A stretch of DNA of 64,000 nt from Staphylococcus equorum (lineage in GTDB: Bacteria > Bacillota > Bacilli > Staphylococcales > Staphylococcaceae). Positions 45,530-53,686 of the stretch are shown here, piece by piece. The notes under the pieces are model-generated. The model saw nothing but the letters and a program-made list of their open reading frames with translations. It searched no databases and was not told where the DNA came from. Each line of letters opens with the position of its first letter. Position 1 is the first letter of the stretch. Location of the stretch: NCBI RefSeq assembly GCF_029024965.1, contig NZ_CP118982.1, forward strand, positions 558,001-622,000, read 5' to 3'. The translations under genes were made by a program, and so were the position numbers.

Positions 45530-45550
45530 AAATCGTAAGCATTACTATTT
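45530..45550 (+). promoter_or_regulatory. Zur box 2
   Basis: AAATCGTAAGCATTACTATTT covers the expected transcription start. It differs from the Zur consensus at only two positions. Confidence 0.7.
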
Positions 45551-45565
45551 ATAGGAGGATGTAGA

Positions 45566-47107
45566 ATGAAAAAAACACTATACATAATATCTTTGGTCAT
45601 TACATTTGCAATTGTCATAGCAGGATGTGGCAAAGCTGATACGAATGAAAAAGGAAGTGAAGGTGACAAAAATAAAATAAAAATTAATACAACAGTTTTT
45701 CCGCTACAATCATTTGCTAAAGAAATTGGAGGAGAACATGTTTCAGTAGAATCAATTTATCCAGCAGGCACAGACTTACATAGCTATGAACCAACTCAAA
45801 AAGACATAATTAATGCGAGTAAATCAGATTTGTTCTTATATACAGGGGACAACCTAGATCCTGTTGCTAAAAAAGTGGCATCAACGATAAAAGATGAAGA
45901 TAAAAAATTATCGCTAGAAGATAAATTAGACAAATCTCAACTACTTACAGATCAACATAGTCACGAAGAAGAAGGGCATGAGCACGAGGGACATCATCAT
46001 GGAGGATATGATCCGCATGTTTGGTTAGATCTTAAATTCAATCAAACTTTTGCTAAAGAAATCAAAGATGAATTAATTAAAAAAGATCCAAAACACAAAA
46101 AAGATTATGAAGAAAATTATAAAAAACTAGATAAAGAACTGAAAAAAATAGATGACAAAATGAAAGATGTTACAAAAGATAAACAAGGTAATGCTGTGTT
46201 TATTTCTCACGAATCAATGGGTTATTTATCTGAAAGATATGGTTTTGTACAAAAAGGTGTTCAAAACATGAATGCAGAAGACCCATCTCAAAAAGCTTTA
46301 ACAGAAATAGTTAATGAAATTAATGATTCAGGAGCAAAATATATTTTATATGAAGATAATGTTTCAAATAAAGTTACAGATACAATTCGTAAAGAAACAA
46401 AGGCTAAGCCATTAAAATTTTATAATATGGAATCACTTAATAAAGAACAACAACAGGATGAGGATTTAAACTATCAATCCCTTATGAATAAAAATATAAA
46501 AAACATTGATAAAGCTTTAAGTAACGATATCAAAGTAAATGATGATAAACAGCAAGGCAAACATGAAAAAGCAATTTCAGAAGGTTACTTTAAAGATAAT
46601 CAAGTTAAAGATAGACCATTAGCGGATTATAAAGGTGATTGGCAATCAGTATATCCATATTTGAAAGATGGATCATTAGATGATGTGATGAAGCATAAAG
46701 CTGAAGAAGATGATTCAATGACAGCAAAAGAATATAAAGCGTATTACGAAAAAGGTTATAAAACAGACATAGATAATATCAATATCACAAGTGACTCAAT
46801 TACGTTTGAGAAGAACGGCAAAAAAGCGTCAGGTAAATATAAGTATGATGGCAAAGATATTTTGAAATATGAAAAAGGTAATAGAGGTGTAAGATATACA
46901 TTTAAATTAGAGGGTAATGGAGATAAAGATTTACCTAAGTATGTCCAATTTAGTGACCATAATATTGCACCTAAGAAAGCACATCACTATCATATATTTA
47001 TAGGTAATGATAAAGAAAAAGTGATGAAAGAATTAGATAATTGGCCGACATATTATCCTAAAGCGTTAAGTAGTAAAGAAATTAAAGCAGAGATGCTAGC
47101 GCATTAA
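45566..47107 (+). CDS. adcA: Zinc-binding lipoprotein AdcA with ZinT domain
   Basis: A 513-residue two-domain zinc-capture lipoprotein. The lipobox is IAGCGKAD (Cys near residue 21). Residues about 35-330 form the ZnuA-type domain, with a His-rich flexible loop (HSHEEEGHEHEGHHHGG) followed by DPHVWLD and later FISHESMGYL, all zinc ligands. Residues about 330-513 form a ZinT domain ending HHYHIFIGNDKEKV. This fusion is typical of Gram-positive AdcA. The permease and ATPase genes are not adjacent. ATG follows ATAGGAGGATGTAGA. Two Zur boxes flank the promoter, so it should be induced by zinc shortage. Confidence 0.94.
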   Translation: MKKTLYIISLVITFAIVIAGCGKADTNEKGSEGDKNKIKINTTVFPLQSFAKEIGGEHVSVESIYPAGTDLHSYEPTQKDIINASKSDLFLYTGDNLDPVAKKVASTIKDEDKKLSLEDKLDKSQLLTDQHSHEEEGHEHEGHHHGGYDPHVWLDLKFNQTFAKEIKDELIKKDPKHKKDYEENYKKLDKELKKIDDKMKDVTKDKQGNAVFISHESMGYLSERYGFVQKGVQNMNAEDPSQKALTEIVNEINDSGAKYILYEDNVSNKVTDTIRKETKAKPLKFYNMESLNKEQQQDEDLNYQSLMNKNIKNIDKALSNDIKVNDDKQQGKHEKAISEGYFKDNQVKDRPLADYKGDWQSVYPYLKDGSLDDVMKHKAEEDDSMTAKEYKAYYEKGYKTDIDNINITSDSITFEKNGKKASGKYKYDGKDILKYEKGNRGVRYTFKLEGNGDKDLPKYVQFSDHNIAPKKAHHYHIFIGNDKEKVMKELDNWPTYYPKALSSKEIKAEMLAH

Positions 47108-47212
47108 TATTGAAATTTACTGTAAGTCAAATTACTTTTTAAATTTAAATTGAATAAAAAAGTGAATTGAGGGAATGAAATTAAAAGTAGATGAAAAGTG
47201 CAAACTTTTTAC

Positions 47213-47240
47213 TTGATATAATAAATATATCTGGTATACT
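47213..47240 (+). promoter_or_regulatory. yceI promoter
   Basis: TTGATA (47213-47218), 16 bases, TATACT (47235-47240), 45 bases before the gene start. Confidence 0.6.
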
Positions 47241-47284
47241 AAATGTATCAAATAAACTAATAATACTTTGGAGGTATGTTTTTT

Positions 47285-47800
47285 ATGACAACATTTAATT
47301 TTGATCCAGCACATTCAGTAGTAGAATTTTCAGTGAAGCACTTAATGATTTCTAACGTTAAAGGTAAATTTAAAGATTTCGATGTAAATTTAGAAGGCGA
47401 CATTAATGATTTAAAATCTCTTAAAGGTACAGCTGTAATTAAAGCTGACTCAATTGATACAAACGTAGCAGACCGTGATGGTCATTTACGTAGTGGAGAT
47501 TTCTTTGATTCTGAAAATTATCCAGATGTAAAATTTGAAATTACTTCAGTAGATGAAAAATCAGTAACGGGTAATTTAACAATTAAAGATGTAACTGAAG
47601 AAGAAACTTTTGATGCTTCTTATGAAGGTTCAAGTAAAAATCCATTAAATGGTGCAACAACTGCAGGCTTCATTGTAAATGGTACAATCAATCGCGAAAA
47701 ATACGGCATGTCATTTAACCAAAAACTGGAAACAGGCGGCGTAATGGTTGGTAAAGATGTGAAATTCCAAGCTAGTATAGAATTTGCTTTAGAAGACTAA
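47285..47800 (+). CDS. YceI family lipocalin-like protein
   Basis: A 171-residue beta-barrel protein of the YceI family, which binds isoprenoid-type lipids in its cavity. FDPAHSVVEFSVKHLMISNVKG at the start, DGHLRSGDFFDSENYPDVKFE in the middle and REKYGMSFNQKLETGGVMVG near the end are hallmarks. No signal peptide is present, so it is cytoplasmic, as in other staphylococci. The start is ATG 47285, ten bases after GGAGG; an ATG at 47276 is too close. It has its own promoter and terminator. Confidence 0.9.
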   Translation: MTTFNFDPAHSVVEFSVKHLMISNVKGKFKDFDVNLEGDINDLKSLKGTAVIKADSIDTNVADRDGHLRSGDFFDSENYPDVKFEITSVDEKSVTGNLTIKDVTEEETFDASYEGSSKNPLNGATTAGFIVNGTINREKYGMSFNQKLETGGVMVGKDVKFQASIEFALED

Positions 47801-47834
47801 GAAACATAAACGTCTAAAATTTAAGCCTTATTAA

Positions 47835-47883
47835 AAAAATAGCTACTAGATAACCTAATATAGGTTCTAGTAGCTATTTTTAT
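47835..47883. terminator. Bidirectional terminator
   Basis: AAAATAGCTACTAGA and TCTAGTAGCTATTTT with an inner ACCTA/TAGGT stem, between converging yceI and the HAAS-domain gene. Confidence 0.88.
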
Positions 47884-47888
47884 ATAGA

Positions 47889-48659
47889 TTAATGACTCTT
47901 TTCTTTTTTCTCACGCCAATATTTAAAGAATATATAAATACTAACACTCCAGAGAAGAATTATAGTACCGATACTAGTAATCAGTACGAAATTATAGTCT
48001 GTATGATCTCCACCAGTAAATATTTTTCCAATAAGGTCTGGGAGACATAAGATTAATATTAAAAAAGCAAAATATTTTTGTTTTATTACAAAACAAGTAA
48101 TCGTTGTTATTAATAAAAGCATTAGTCCCATTGTAAAGTTAGTAGTTTGATTGGGTGACCAAAAAACAAATAATGGATTGTTACGTAACACGAATTCACA
48201 CAGTAAGTAAATTCCGAAAATAACAGGTGCAATAACGAAAGCAGCAACATATGTTTTCTTACTATCGCCCCATCTCATAATTACTTTTTTTACTACAAAC
48301 AATACCAATACAAAAGAACCAATAAAGATGAACAAAATATAGAGTATTAAAGATAAACTTAACTGGAATGAATTATCCAGCATTCTTGGAACAGTTGTCA
48401 TTACAATCATAAATGAAATAATGTAAAGTATGTATTTATGAATACCTTTAGTTAAACTCAATTCTTTAGAAAAGTTATCAGCATAATCTTTAATAGGCGT
48501 GTTTAGTAAATTATTGATATTATCATTGTTTTCTTCAGCGATTATAATATGATCACGTAATTCTTCTTCAATCGCATTAACTTCATCTTCGTTCTTGCCA
48601 CGAAATAATAATTCGATTCTTAATTTAAGTAAAAAATCTTCAGCTTTTTTAGTCAACAA
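47889..48659 (-). CDS. HAAS-domain membrane protein
   Basis: A 256-residue protein. The first 65 residues (LLKLRIELLFRGKNEDEVNAIEEELRDHI) form a HAAS-type cytoplasmic domain, which is typically encoded next to PadR regulators; about six hydrophobic helices follow. It overlaps the PadR gene by 11 bases. AGGAG lies eight bases before the TTG at 48659, taken as the start; an in-frame GTG at 48668 sits inside the ribosome site. Its role is unknown, but the pair is a recurrent PadR-membrane protein module linked to envelope stress. Confidence 0.78.
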   Translation of the reverse strand: MLTKKAEDFLLKLRIELLFRGKNEDEVNAIEEELRDHIIIAEENNDNINNLLNTPIKDYADNFSKELSLTKGIHKYILYIISFMIVMTTVPRMLDNSFQLSLSLILYILFIFIGSFVLVLFVVKKVIMRWGDSKKTYVAAFVIAPVIFGIYLLCEFVLRNNPLFVFWSPNQTTNFTMGLMLLLITTITCFVIKQKYFAFLILILCLPDLIGKIFTGGDHTDYNFVLITSIGTIILLWSVSIYIFFKYWREKKEKSH

Positions 48660-48987
48660 CGTCAACACTCCTCATTAAATTATTCATCCCATTATTTAAG
48701 TAGTTCCACTTACTTTTAAAATTTGCTAATTCTTTTTTACCGTCTTCAGTTAATAAATAATACTTACGTTTTGGTCCGCCAGTATCCGATTTTTTTGTTA
48801 TTGTAGTGACATAACCATTTTTATTTAGTCGTAATAATACTGGATATATACTGCCATCGCTAATTTCAGGGAATTGTTGAGATTTTAATTTATCTAGAAT
48901 TTCATAACCATATGTTTCACCTTGAGAAATCAGTCCCAATATGGCCCCATCTAATAATCCTTTCATCATTTGATTTGAAATTGACAT
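48649..48987 (-). CDS. PadR family transcriptional regulator
   Basis: A 112-residue small PadR-type repressor. GLLDGAILGLISQGETYGYEIL and FPEISDGSIYPVLLRLNKNGYV are the winged-helix region, followed by GGPKRKYYLLTEDGKKEL, the wing, and a C-terminal dimerising helix. It leads a two-gene operon with the HAAS protein. Two 23-base palindromes lie in its divergent upstream region, so it likely represses itself and perhaps the HhH gene at 49146. Confidence 0.9.
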   Translation of the reverse strand: MSISNQMMKGLLDGAILGLISQGETYGYEILDKLKSQQFPEISDGSIYPVLLRLNKNGYVTTITKKSDTGGPKRKYYLLTEDGKKELANFKSKWNYLNNGMNNLMRSVDVVD

Positions 48988-49002
48988 ATCATCCCTCTTT
49001 TC

Positions 49003-49025
49003 ACTATCTTATAATATAAGGTAGT
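49003..49025. promoter_or_regulatory. PadR operator 1
   Basis: ACTATCTTATAATATAAGGTAGT, spanning 23 bases, is palindromic at 10 of 11 base pairs. It lies 16 bases upstream of the padR start. Confidence 0.75.
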
Positions 49026-49045
49026 TTAAATTGTAAGATTTGTCA

Positions 49046-49068
49046 ACTATCTTACGATAAAAGTTAGT
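49046..49068. promoter_or_regulatory. PadR operator 2
   Basis: A second 23-base copy starting ACTATCTTAC and ending GTTAGT, weaker in symmetry. It is 43 bases from the first centre to centre, about four helical turns. Confidence 0.6.
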
Positions 49069-49145
49069 GAGTTATAATTAATGCTTATTGATAAATAATG
49101 AAACGATGAAATGGGTATAGTGATACTAAGATAGGGGGAGATAAC

Positions 49146-49739
49146 ATGTCAACAGAATTGCCGAAAATTGGAAGACCTGCAACACAAGCACTTAATAATA
49201 TAGGGATAACAACTTTGGAAAAAGTATCACAGTATGAGCGTACAGCGCTATTAGGCATTCATGGTATTGGACCTAAAGCGATTGAAATTCTTCATGAAGC
49301 GTTAATAGATATCAACTTGAATTTTAATAATGAAACCGAGTCAGACTTACCATTTAAATTAACGGGAGATTTAAATTGTGATAATGCACCTAAAAGAAAA
49401 GTAATGTTAGATTTTTTAATAGGCTCAATATTAGTAGATAAAGCACAATTATTTGAAGCTGTCACAGAAGATTTTATATGGGAGGTTCCTGGCGCTTTTG
49501 AATTACATGGTTTTGAAGCGTTTTATGATGAAATTAACGAACATAAATTCGACATTGCTTCATTGGAAGTAACGCATAATATTTCACATGGCAAATTAGG
49601 CGCAGTTCATGGCACTCAAATTGCTCAAAATGGAGATTCAGTTTATTTTGCAGACTTCTTTGAATTTGAAAGCCATAGCAAAAATGCTAAAGTAAAAAAG
49701 ATAACATCATATGTAATTATGAATGAAGGAGAATCGTAA
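49146..49739 (+). CDS. Helix-hairpin-helix plus SnoaL-like fusion protein
   Basis: A 197-residue protein with two parts. Residues about 5-55 (IGRPATQALNNIGITTLEKV then LLGIHGIGPKAIEILHEAL) form a helix-hairpin-helix DNA-binding-like domain. Residues about 75-197 look like an NTF2/SnoaL fold (LVDKAQLFEAVTEDFIWEV, ALEVTHN-type strands, VYFADFFEFES, VKKITSYVIM). The combination is unusual; similar stand-alone HhH proteins are annotated as DNA-binding. It starts after GGGGGAGATAAC and is followed immediately by an SRPBCC gene. It is divergent from padR and may share its operators. Confidence 0.72.
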   Translation: MSTELPKIGRPATQALNNIGITTLEKVSQYERTALLGIHGIGPKAIEILHEALIDINLNFNNETESDLPFKLTGDLNCDNAPKRKVMLDFLIGSILVDKAQLFEAVTEDFIWEVPGAFELHGFEAFYDEINEHKFDIASLEVTHNISHGKLGAVHGTQIAQNGDSVYFADFFEFESHSKNAKVKKITSYVIMNEGES

Positions 49740-50213
49740 ATGACAGTTCAAGTTAAGGAAAATAAAATAATTTTTACGAGAGATTTTAACACAACTGCAC
49801 AAAATATATTTAAAGCTTATACTGACCGTGCTTTATTTGAACAATGGTTTCATCCACAAGGTGCAAAGACTGAGGTATTTCAATTTAATGTTCAGACTGG
49901 TGGACATGCATTTTTTGCTATACGTGCGCCTCAAGGTACAAGCTATACTGTGACTAATTATAATGAAGTGAAGGAACCTATACTCATTGATTACTATGAT
50001 TACTTTGCAGACAAAGATGGTAATATTGATGAAAAAATGGCAGGTATGCATAACATCATTCATATAGAAGAAAAGAGTGACGGTTTAACTACGATTAAAT
50101 CTATAGCAGAATTGCCAGATCCTAAAGCAGCACAACAATTGTTGGACATGGGTGTAGAAGAAGGTATGAATAGTACTTTTGATAATTTAGAGACACTTTT
50201 AACAAAATTATAA
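49740..50213 (+). CDS. SRPBCC (AHSA1-like) domain protein
   Basis: A 157-residue START/AHSA1-like ligand-binding protein. FTRDFNTTAQNIFKAYTDRALFEQWFHPQ is the classic first strand-helix segment, GGHAFFAIRAPQG and EEGMNSTFDNLETLL complete the helix-grip fold. It begins one base after the HhH-SnoaL gene stop, with the ribosome site GGAG inside that gene's end, so the two are cotranscribed. Its ligand is unknown. Confidence 0.82.
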   Translation: MTVQVKENKIIFTRDFNTTAQNIFKAYTDRALFEQWFHPQGAKTEVFQFNVQTGGHAFFAIRAPQGTSYTVTNYNEVKEPILIDYYDYFADKDGNIDEKMAGMHNIIHIEEKSDGLTTIKSIAELPDPKAAQQLLDMGVEEGMNSTFDNLETLLTKL

Positions 50214-50296
50214 GAATAGTCAATAAGATGTTGAAAATCACCTGTTTATTCTAAGCCTCTTTTCGATATAATAGTATATGAAAAGAGGTGAGTGTA

Positions 50297-50473
50297 TTGA
50301 ATAAACGTTATGTTAAAGTACTTGGACTATATTCAGTGAGTACGCTAGTACCGGCGTTATTTTTAAATGAAAAAAGTTTAAGTCATACTACATTTAAATG
50401 GTTTATACGTACATTAACAGGATATGGCATCTTTGCTTATGGCTTACATGTGTTAAGTAAGTATAAAAATTAA
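50297..50473 (+). CDS. Small membrane protein
   Basis: A 58-residue protein with two hydrophobic segments (VKVLGLYSVSTLVPALFLN and TLTGYGIFAYGLHVL), predicted to span the membrane. The start is TTG 50297, eight bases after AGAGG; a GTG at 50288 overlaps the ribosome site. It is a single gene closed by a strong hairpin. I do not recognise a named family. Confidence 0.65.
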   Translation: MNKRYVKVLGLYSVSTLVPALFLNEKSLSHTTFKWFIRTLTGYGIFAYGLHVLSKYKN

Positions 50474-50485
50474 TATTTTATATAA

Positions 50486-50547
50486 AAAGAGAGTGGGAGA
50501 ACGAAATCTAATTGTTTCAATAAGATTTCGTTCTTCCACTCTTTTTT
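50486..50547 (+). terminator. Terminator hairpin of the dispersed repeat family
   Basis: AAAAGAGAGTGGGAGAACGA and its near-perfect complement ending in ACTCTTTTTT enclose AATTGTTTCAAT. It is the best-formed of the GAGTGGGA-type hairpins. Confidence 0.88.
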
Positions 50548-50645
50548 GTCGACAGTTCTATTTGTGCACATAGATAAATCAATATCTTTCATACTGTTGA
50601 ACTTAGGCTTGTGTCTCAGATGAGAAACAATCAAGCGTTATTTAT

Positions 50646-51047
50646 TTAAAAGCGATCAATGACACTTTTAATTGTATAGGCGTTAAGTTTATTTATAATC
50701 GTTTCGTCAACATCACTATATATTTCATCAAGTGCAGGCGTTATATTTTTCCCAACAGGACAATCTGTGTTAGTGTGACCATGAATTTTGGCGAAATGGG
50801 TTGTGTCAGCAAAAATAAGCTTATATAAATCACCGAGTTTAATATCATGGGATGAACAAGATAAACTGTAACCGGCGATACCTTGGCTACTTTGTATAAA
50901 ATTACCGTCTCTTAAATAACGACATAATTTTCTCACTAAGGTGGCGTTACTATTAATACTGTCAGCGATATATTGACTTGAAACAGGTTCATTTTTTATA
51001 GCTAACAGAGAGAGAATATGGATTGAAACAGAGAATTGTGTATTCAA
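50646..51047 (-). CDS. Rrf2 family regulator
   Basis: A 133-residue winged-helix regulator of the Rrf2 family. QFSVSIHILSLLAIKN, SSQYIADSINSNATLVRKLCRYLRDGNFIQSSQG covers the helix-turn-helix, and GYSLSCSSHDIKLGDLYKLIF the wing. Three Cys are present but not in the C-x5-x7-C cluster spacing of NsrR/IscR, so it is closer to the YwnA type. The start is TTG 51047, seven bases after AGGAGG. It is divergent from the nitrite channel gene and may control it. Confidence 0.83.
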   Translation of the reverse strand: MNTQFSVSIHILSLLAIKNEPVSSQYIADSINSNATLVRKLCRYLRDGNFIQSSQGIAGYSLSCSSHDIKLGDLYKLIFADTTHFAKIHGHTNTDCPVGKNITPALDEIYSDVDETIINKLNAYTIKSVIDRF

Positions 51048-51250
51048 GTATAGGCCTCCTTTAGGTTTTGCTTGTGTTTGTTTTTAGTACAAGTAAAGTT
51101 TACGTTATTTTAAGCTAATGCGCAATATATTAAATTTCAAAATTAAAAAACTTATTTTTTGACTATTAAATATCAAATGAAACTAATATAATAACATCAT
51201 TGGTATAGATAAATCATCATTTTTTTAAAATAAAAAAGGGGGCATATTTC

Positions 51251-52069
51251 TTGGTAGATAATAATAAATCCATTAAGGACACTTACATGTCGAGAGAAAC
51301 GATTGATAATATTAATAATCAAGTACAAATGAAGGAAGTTTTGTTTGATAAGACACCTTGTCGTTATGCGCTTAAATCAATTATGTCAGGATTCTTACTA
51401 GCAATCGTTACTGTATTTATGCTAGCTATAAAAACACAATTTGCAGGTGCAAATGAAGGTTTAATAAATTTAATGGGAGCTATTTCATTTAGTTTAGCCT
51501 TAGTTTTAATTGTACTGTCACATTCAGAATTATTAACGAGTAACTTTATGTTTTTAACAGTTGGTTGGTATTATAAAGTTATCGGTATGAATAAAGCGTT
51601 GGGTATTATGATGGTATGTTTTCTATTTAATATAATAGGTGGATTTTTCTTATTTGCTTTAATGAAATTCACGCCAATCATAACTTCAGACATGGTTGCA
51701 AGCTTAACGAAACTTGTGAATGGTAAGACGGTAGATGCCACATGGTATGGCATTTTAGGTAAAGCCATATTTTGTAATTTCTTTATTAATATTGGTATTT
51801 ATTTATCAATTCAATTTAAAGACGGTCTAACTAAAGCATTTTTCATTGCTAGTGGAGTCATCGTCTTTGTATTTATGGGTTATGAGCACGTTGTATTTAA
51901 TGCCGGGCTATACGCAGGTATGGTGTTTTATGATTTTGATGGAATCGCATGGTTACACGTATTAAAAAATATTGTGTTCGCCTTTATAGGTAATTATATT
52001 GGTGGAGGTATTTTCGTTGGTCTAGTTTATGCGTATTTAAATGGTAAACGAAATAGCTTACATAATTAA
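51251..52069 (+). CDS. Formate/nitrite transporter family channel, probable nitrite
   Basis: A 272-residue FNT-family channel with six hydrophobic helices. SGFLLAIVTVFMLAIKTQFAG, LSHSELLTSNFMFLTVGWY and FCNFFINIGIYL with GYEHVVFNAGLY show the family's two pseudo-repeats and the central His (in YEHVVFN). Given sirB-nirB-nirD-narG downstream, nitrite is the likely substrate, although formate is possible. The start is TTG 51251, eight bases after AAAGGGGG. The gene is divergent from an Rrf2 regulator. Confidence 0.88.
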   Translation: MVDNNKSIKDTYMSRETIDNINNQVQMKEVLFDKTPCRYALKSIMSGFLLAIVTVFMLAIKTQFAGANEGLINLMGAISFSLALVLIVLSHSELLTSNFMFLTVGWYYKVIGMNKALGIMMVCFLFNIIGGFFLFALMKFTPIITSDMVASLTKLVNGKTVDATWYGILGKAIFCNFFINIGIYLSIQFKDGLTKAFFIASGVIVFVFMGYEHVVFNAGLYAGMVFYDFDGIAWLHVLKNIVFAFIGNYIGGGIFVGLVYAYLNGKRNSLHN

Positions 52070-52088
52070 TGGTATTCAAAATAGTAAC

Positions 52089-52127
52089 AAGCATAATCAT
52101 AATTTTTTTGTGATTGTGCTTTTTTTA
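52089..52127 (+). terminator. Terminator after FNT channel gene
   Basis: AAGCATAATCA and TGATTGTGCTT pair with one mismatch, then seven T. Confidence 0.8.
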
Positions 52128-52258
52128 GTTTTTAAAACATAATAATTGACTCAATAATTAAGAAGCCATATTGTATTGATATGATTGTAAATGGTTTATG
52201 ATTTTTTTAGGGATGTTATCCATGAATGAATAAGCTATAAATGAGAAGGAGTGACAAA

Positions 52259-52795
52259 ATGTCTGAATATAATATAAGAGTTGCTGTGGAATCTGACGCG
52301 GAGGCATTACAAAAATTGATGTATGAATCTTTTACTCCGTTAAGGGAATTAGGTATAGATTGGCCATCAGTTAATGCGAATGTTGAATTAGTTAAAAAGA
52401 ATATTAAAACAAGTACGATGTTTGTACTAGAAGATGATCATGAAATAATTTCAACGCTTACGGTGCGTTATCCTTGGGAAGGAAAACGTCGTATCTCAAT
52501 ATATCCATTTGTTTGGTGGTTCGCTACGAAGCCGTCATATGATGGTAAAGGTATTGGAAGTAAATTGTTAAAATATGTTGAGGAGACTTATTTAAGAGAC
52601 ACGCTTAAAGCACCAGCAGTGACGCTTGGTACATCTGCACGTTTACACCCTTGGCTACTAGATATTTATAAAAAACGTGGTTATGAAATATACGGTGAGC
52701 ACGAGAGTAACGATGGAGATTTGGGAGTTATCATGAGAAAAGTACTAATACCGGAAAGTTTTGACGAAGAAGTACTAGGTACGCCACCATTCTAA
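52259..52795 (+). CDS. GNAT family N-acetyltransferase
   Basis: A 178-residue acetyltransferase. YNIRVAVESDAEALQKLMYESF is the N-terminal GNAT segment, WWFATKPSYDGKGIGSKLLKYVEE carries the acetyl-CoA loop (GKGIGSKLL), and WLLDIYKKRGYEIYGEHES is the C-terminal motif. The start is ATG 52259 after AAGGAG; an earlier ATG at 52241 precedes that site. It sits between the nitrite channel and sirB; any functional link is unknown. Confidence 0.86.
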   Translation: MSEYNIRVAVESDAEALQKLMYESFTPLRELGIDWPSVNANVELVKKNIKTSTMFVLEDDHEIISTLTVRYPWEGKRRISIYPFVWWFATKPSYDGKGIGSKLLKYVEETYLRDTLKAPAVTLGTSARLHPWLLDIYKKRGYEIYGEHESNDGDLGVIMRKVLIPESFDEEVLGTPPF

Positions 52796-52810
52796 TAAAT
52801 TGAATAAATG

Positions 52811-52857
52811 CATAGGGAATCCCATTAGTGATTGAATAAGGGGATTCCCTATTTTTA
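52811..52857 (+). terminator. Terminator after GNAT gene
   Basis: CATAGGGAATCCC and GGGATTCCCTAT form a 12-pair stem followed by TTTTT. Its right arm is also part of an NreC-like box. Confidence 0.85.
52838..52851 (+). promoter_or_regulatory. NreC-like box before sirB
   Basis: AAGGG-GATT-CCCTA matches the pattern TAGGG-N4-CCCTA except at the first base. Its right half is identical to the box before narG. It overlaps the terminator hairpin of the GNAT gene. Confidence 0.5.
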
Positions 52858-52865
52858 AACTTTCA

Positions 52866-52881
52866 TGTGATTTAATTCACA
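52866..52881 (+). promoter_or_regulatory. Crp/Fnr- or Rex-type palindrome before sirB
   Basis: TGTGA-TTTAAT-TCACA is a perfect TGTGA-N6-TCACA palindrome. It fits a Crp/Fnr-family protein such as ArcR, or Rex (TTGTGAA-N4-TTCACAA) with two mismatches. A likely -10, TACAAT, lies at 52901-52906. Confidence 0.55.
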
Positions 52882-52933
52882 AAAGCAACTGAATTTATAT
52901 TACAATGCAAGTGTAAAGAAAAGGGGGGATCAT

Positions 52934-53686
52934 ATGACTGATTTTATACTTGTTGTTCATGGCATGAATAAAGGGAAACAAAATGAATTACTTCATCATT
53001 TTTTGGAGCAATTGGTAAGTCGTAACGTACGTGATTATCATATTGCTTTCTTAGAAAGTAAAAATCAAAGTCTTGAACAAGTACTAGACACACGTATTCA
53101 ACAGGGTACTAAAAGTTTTAATATCATTCCACTTTTACTTTTTCCAGCAAAGCATTATTTAGAAGATATTCCTATGATTTTAAAACTTTATGAGAATAAA
53201 TATCCACATATTAAATATAAAATTGCTGAGCCACTTGGCACACATAAATTAATGACAACGCTAGTTAAACAGAAAATTTTATATAAAGTTAAAAGTCATC
53301 CTAAAATACAGCACATTATTTTAATGGCTCATGGCAGCGAACGTTATCGTCATCCTGATATTGCTTTATGGCAGTTAACTCAAGACTGTGACGTGTTTGA
53401 AATACCTATTTCTATGATGACATTATATGGTGACTACAATTATCGCTTTAACTTACTGCACTATTTAAAAAATAATACAGACATATTGATTGTACCCATA
53501 TTTTTCTATGACGGCTTTTTGGTAAACAAAGCAAAACATCATATAGCACAAATGAATGATGGTTGTAATATACATTATACAGCAGCTATTAATTTTGACC
53601 CTTTGCTCTCAACGATGATTACAGAAAGAATTAAACAATTAGAGGTGTTTGAATGTGTATCCAATTCAACTCAACTTGTCAGATAA
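52934..53686 (+). CDS. sirB: Sirohydrochlorin ferrochelatase
   Basis: A 250-residue CbiX/SirB-type chelatase (called NirR in some staphylococci) that inserts iron into sirohydrochlorin, the last step to siroheme. Two related halves are seen: LVVHGMNKGKQNE near residue 7 with its catalytic His, and IILMAHGSERYRHPD near 130. FFYDGFLVNKAKHHI near 195 is a late conserved block. ATG follows AAAGGGGGGATCAT. It leads the operon sirB-sirC-nirB-nirD-cobA and overlaps sirC by 32 bases. Confidence 0.87.
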   Translation: MTDFILVVHGMNKGKQNELLHHFLEQLVSRNVRDYHIAFLESKNQSLEQVLDTRIQQGTKSFNIIPLLLFPAKHYLEDIPMILKLYENKYPHIKYKIAEPLGTHKLMTTLVKQKILYKVKSHPKIQHIILMAHGSERYRHPDIALWQLTQDCDVFEIPISMMTLYGDYNYRFNLLHYLKNNTDILIVPIFFYDGFLVNKAKHHIAQMNDGCNIHYTAAINFDPLLSTMITERIKQLEVFECVSNSTQLVR

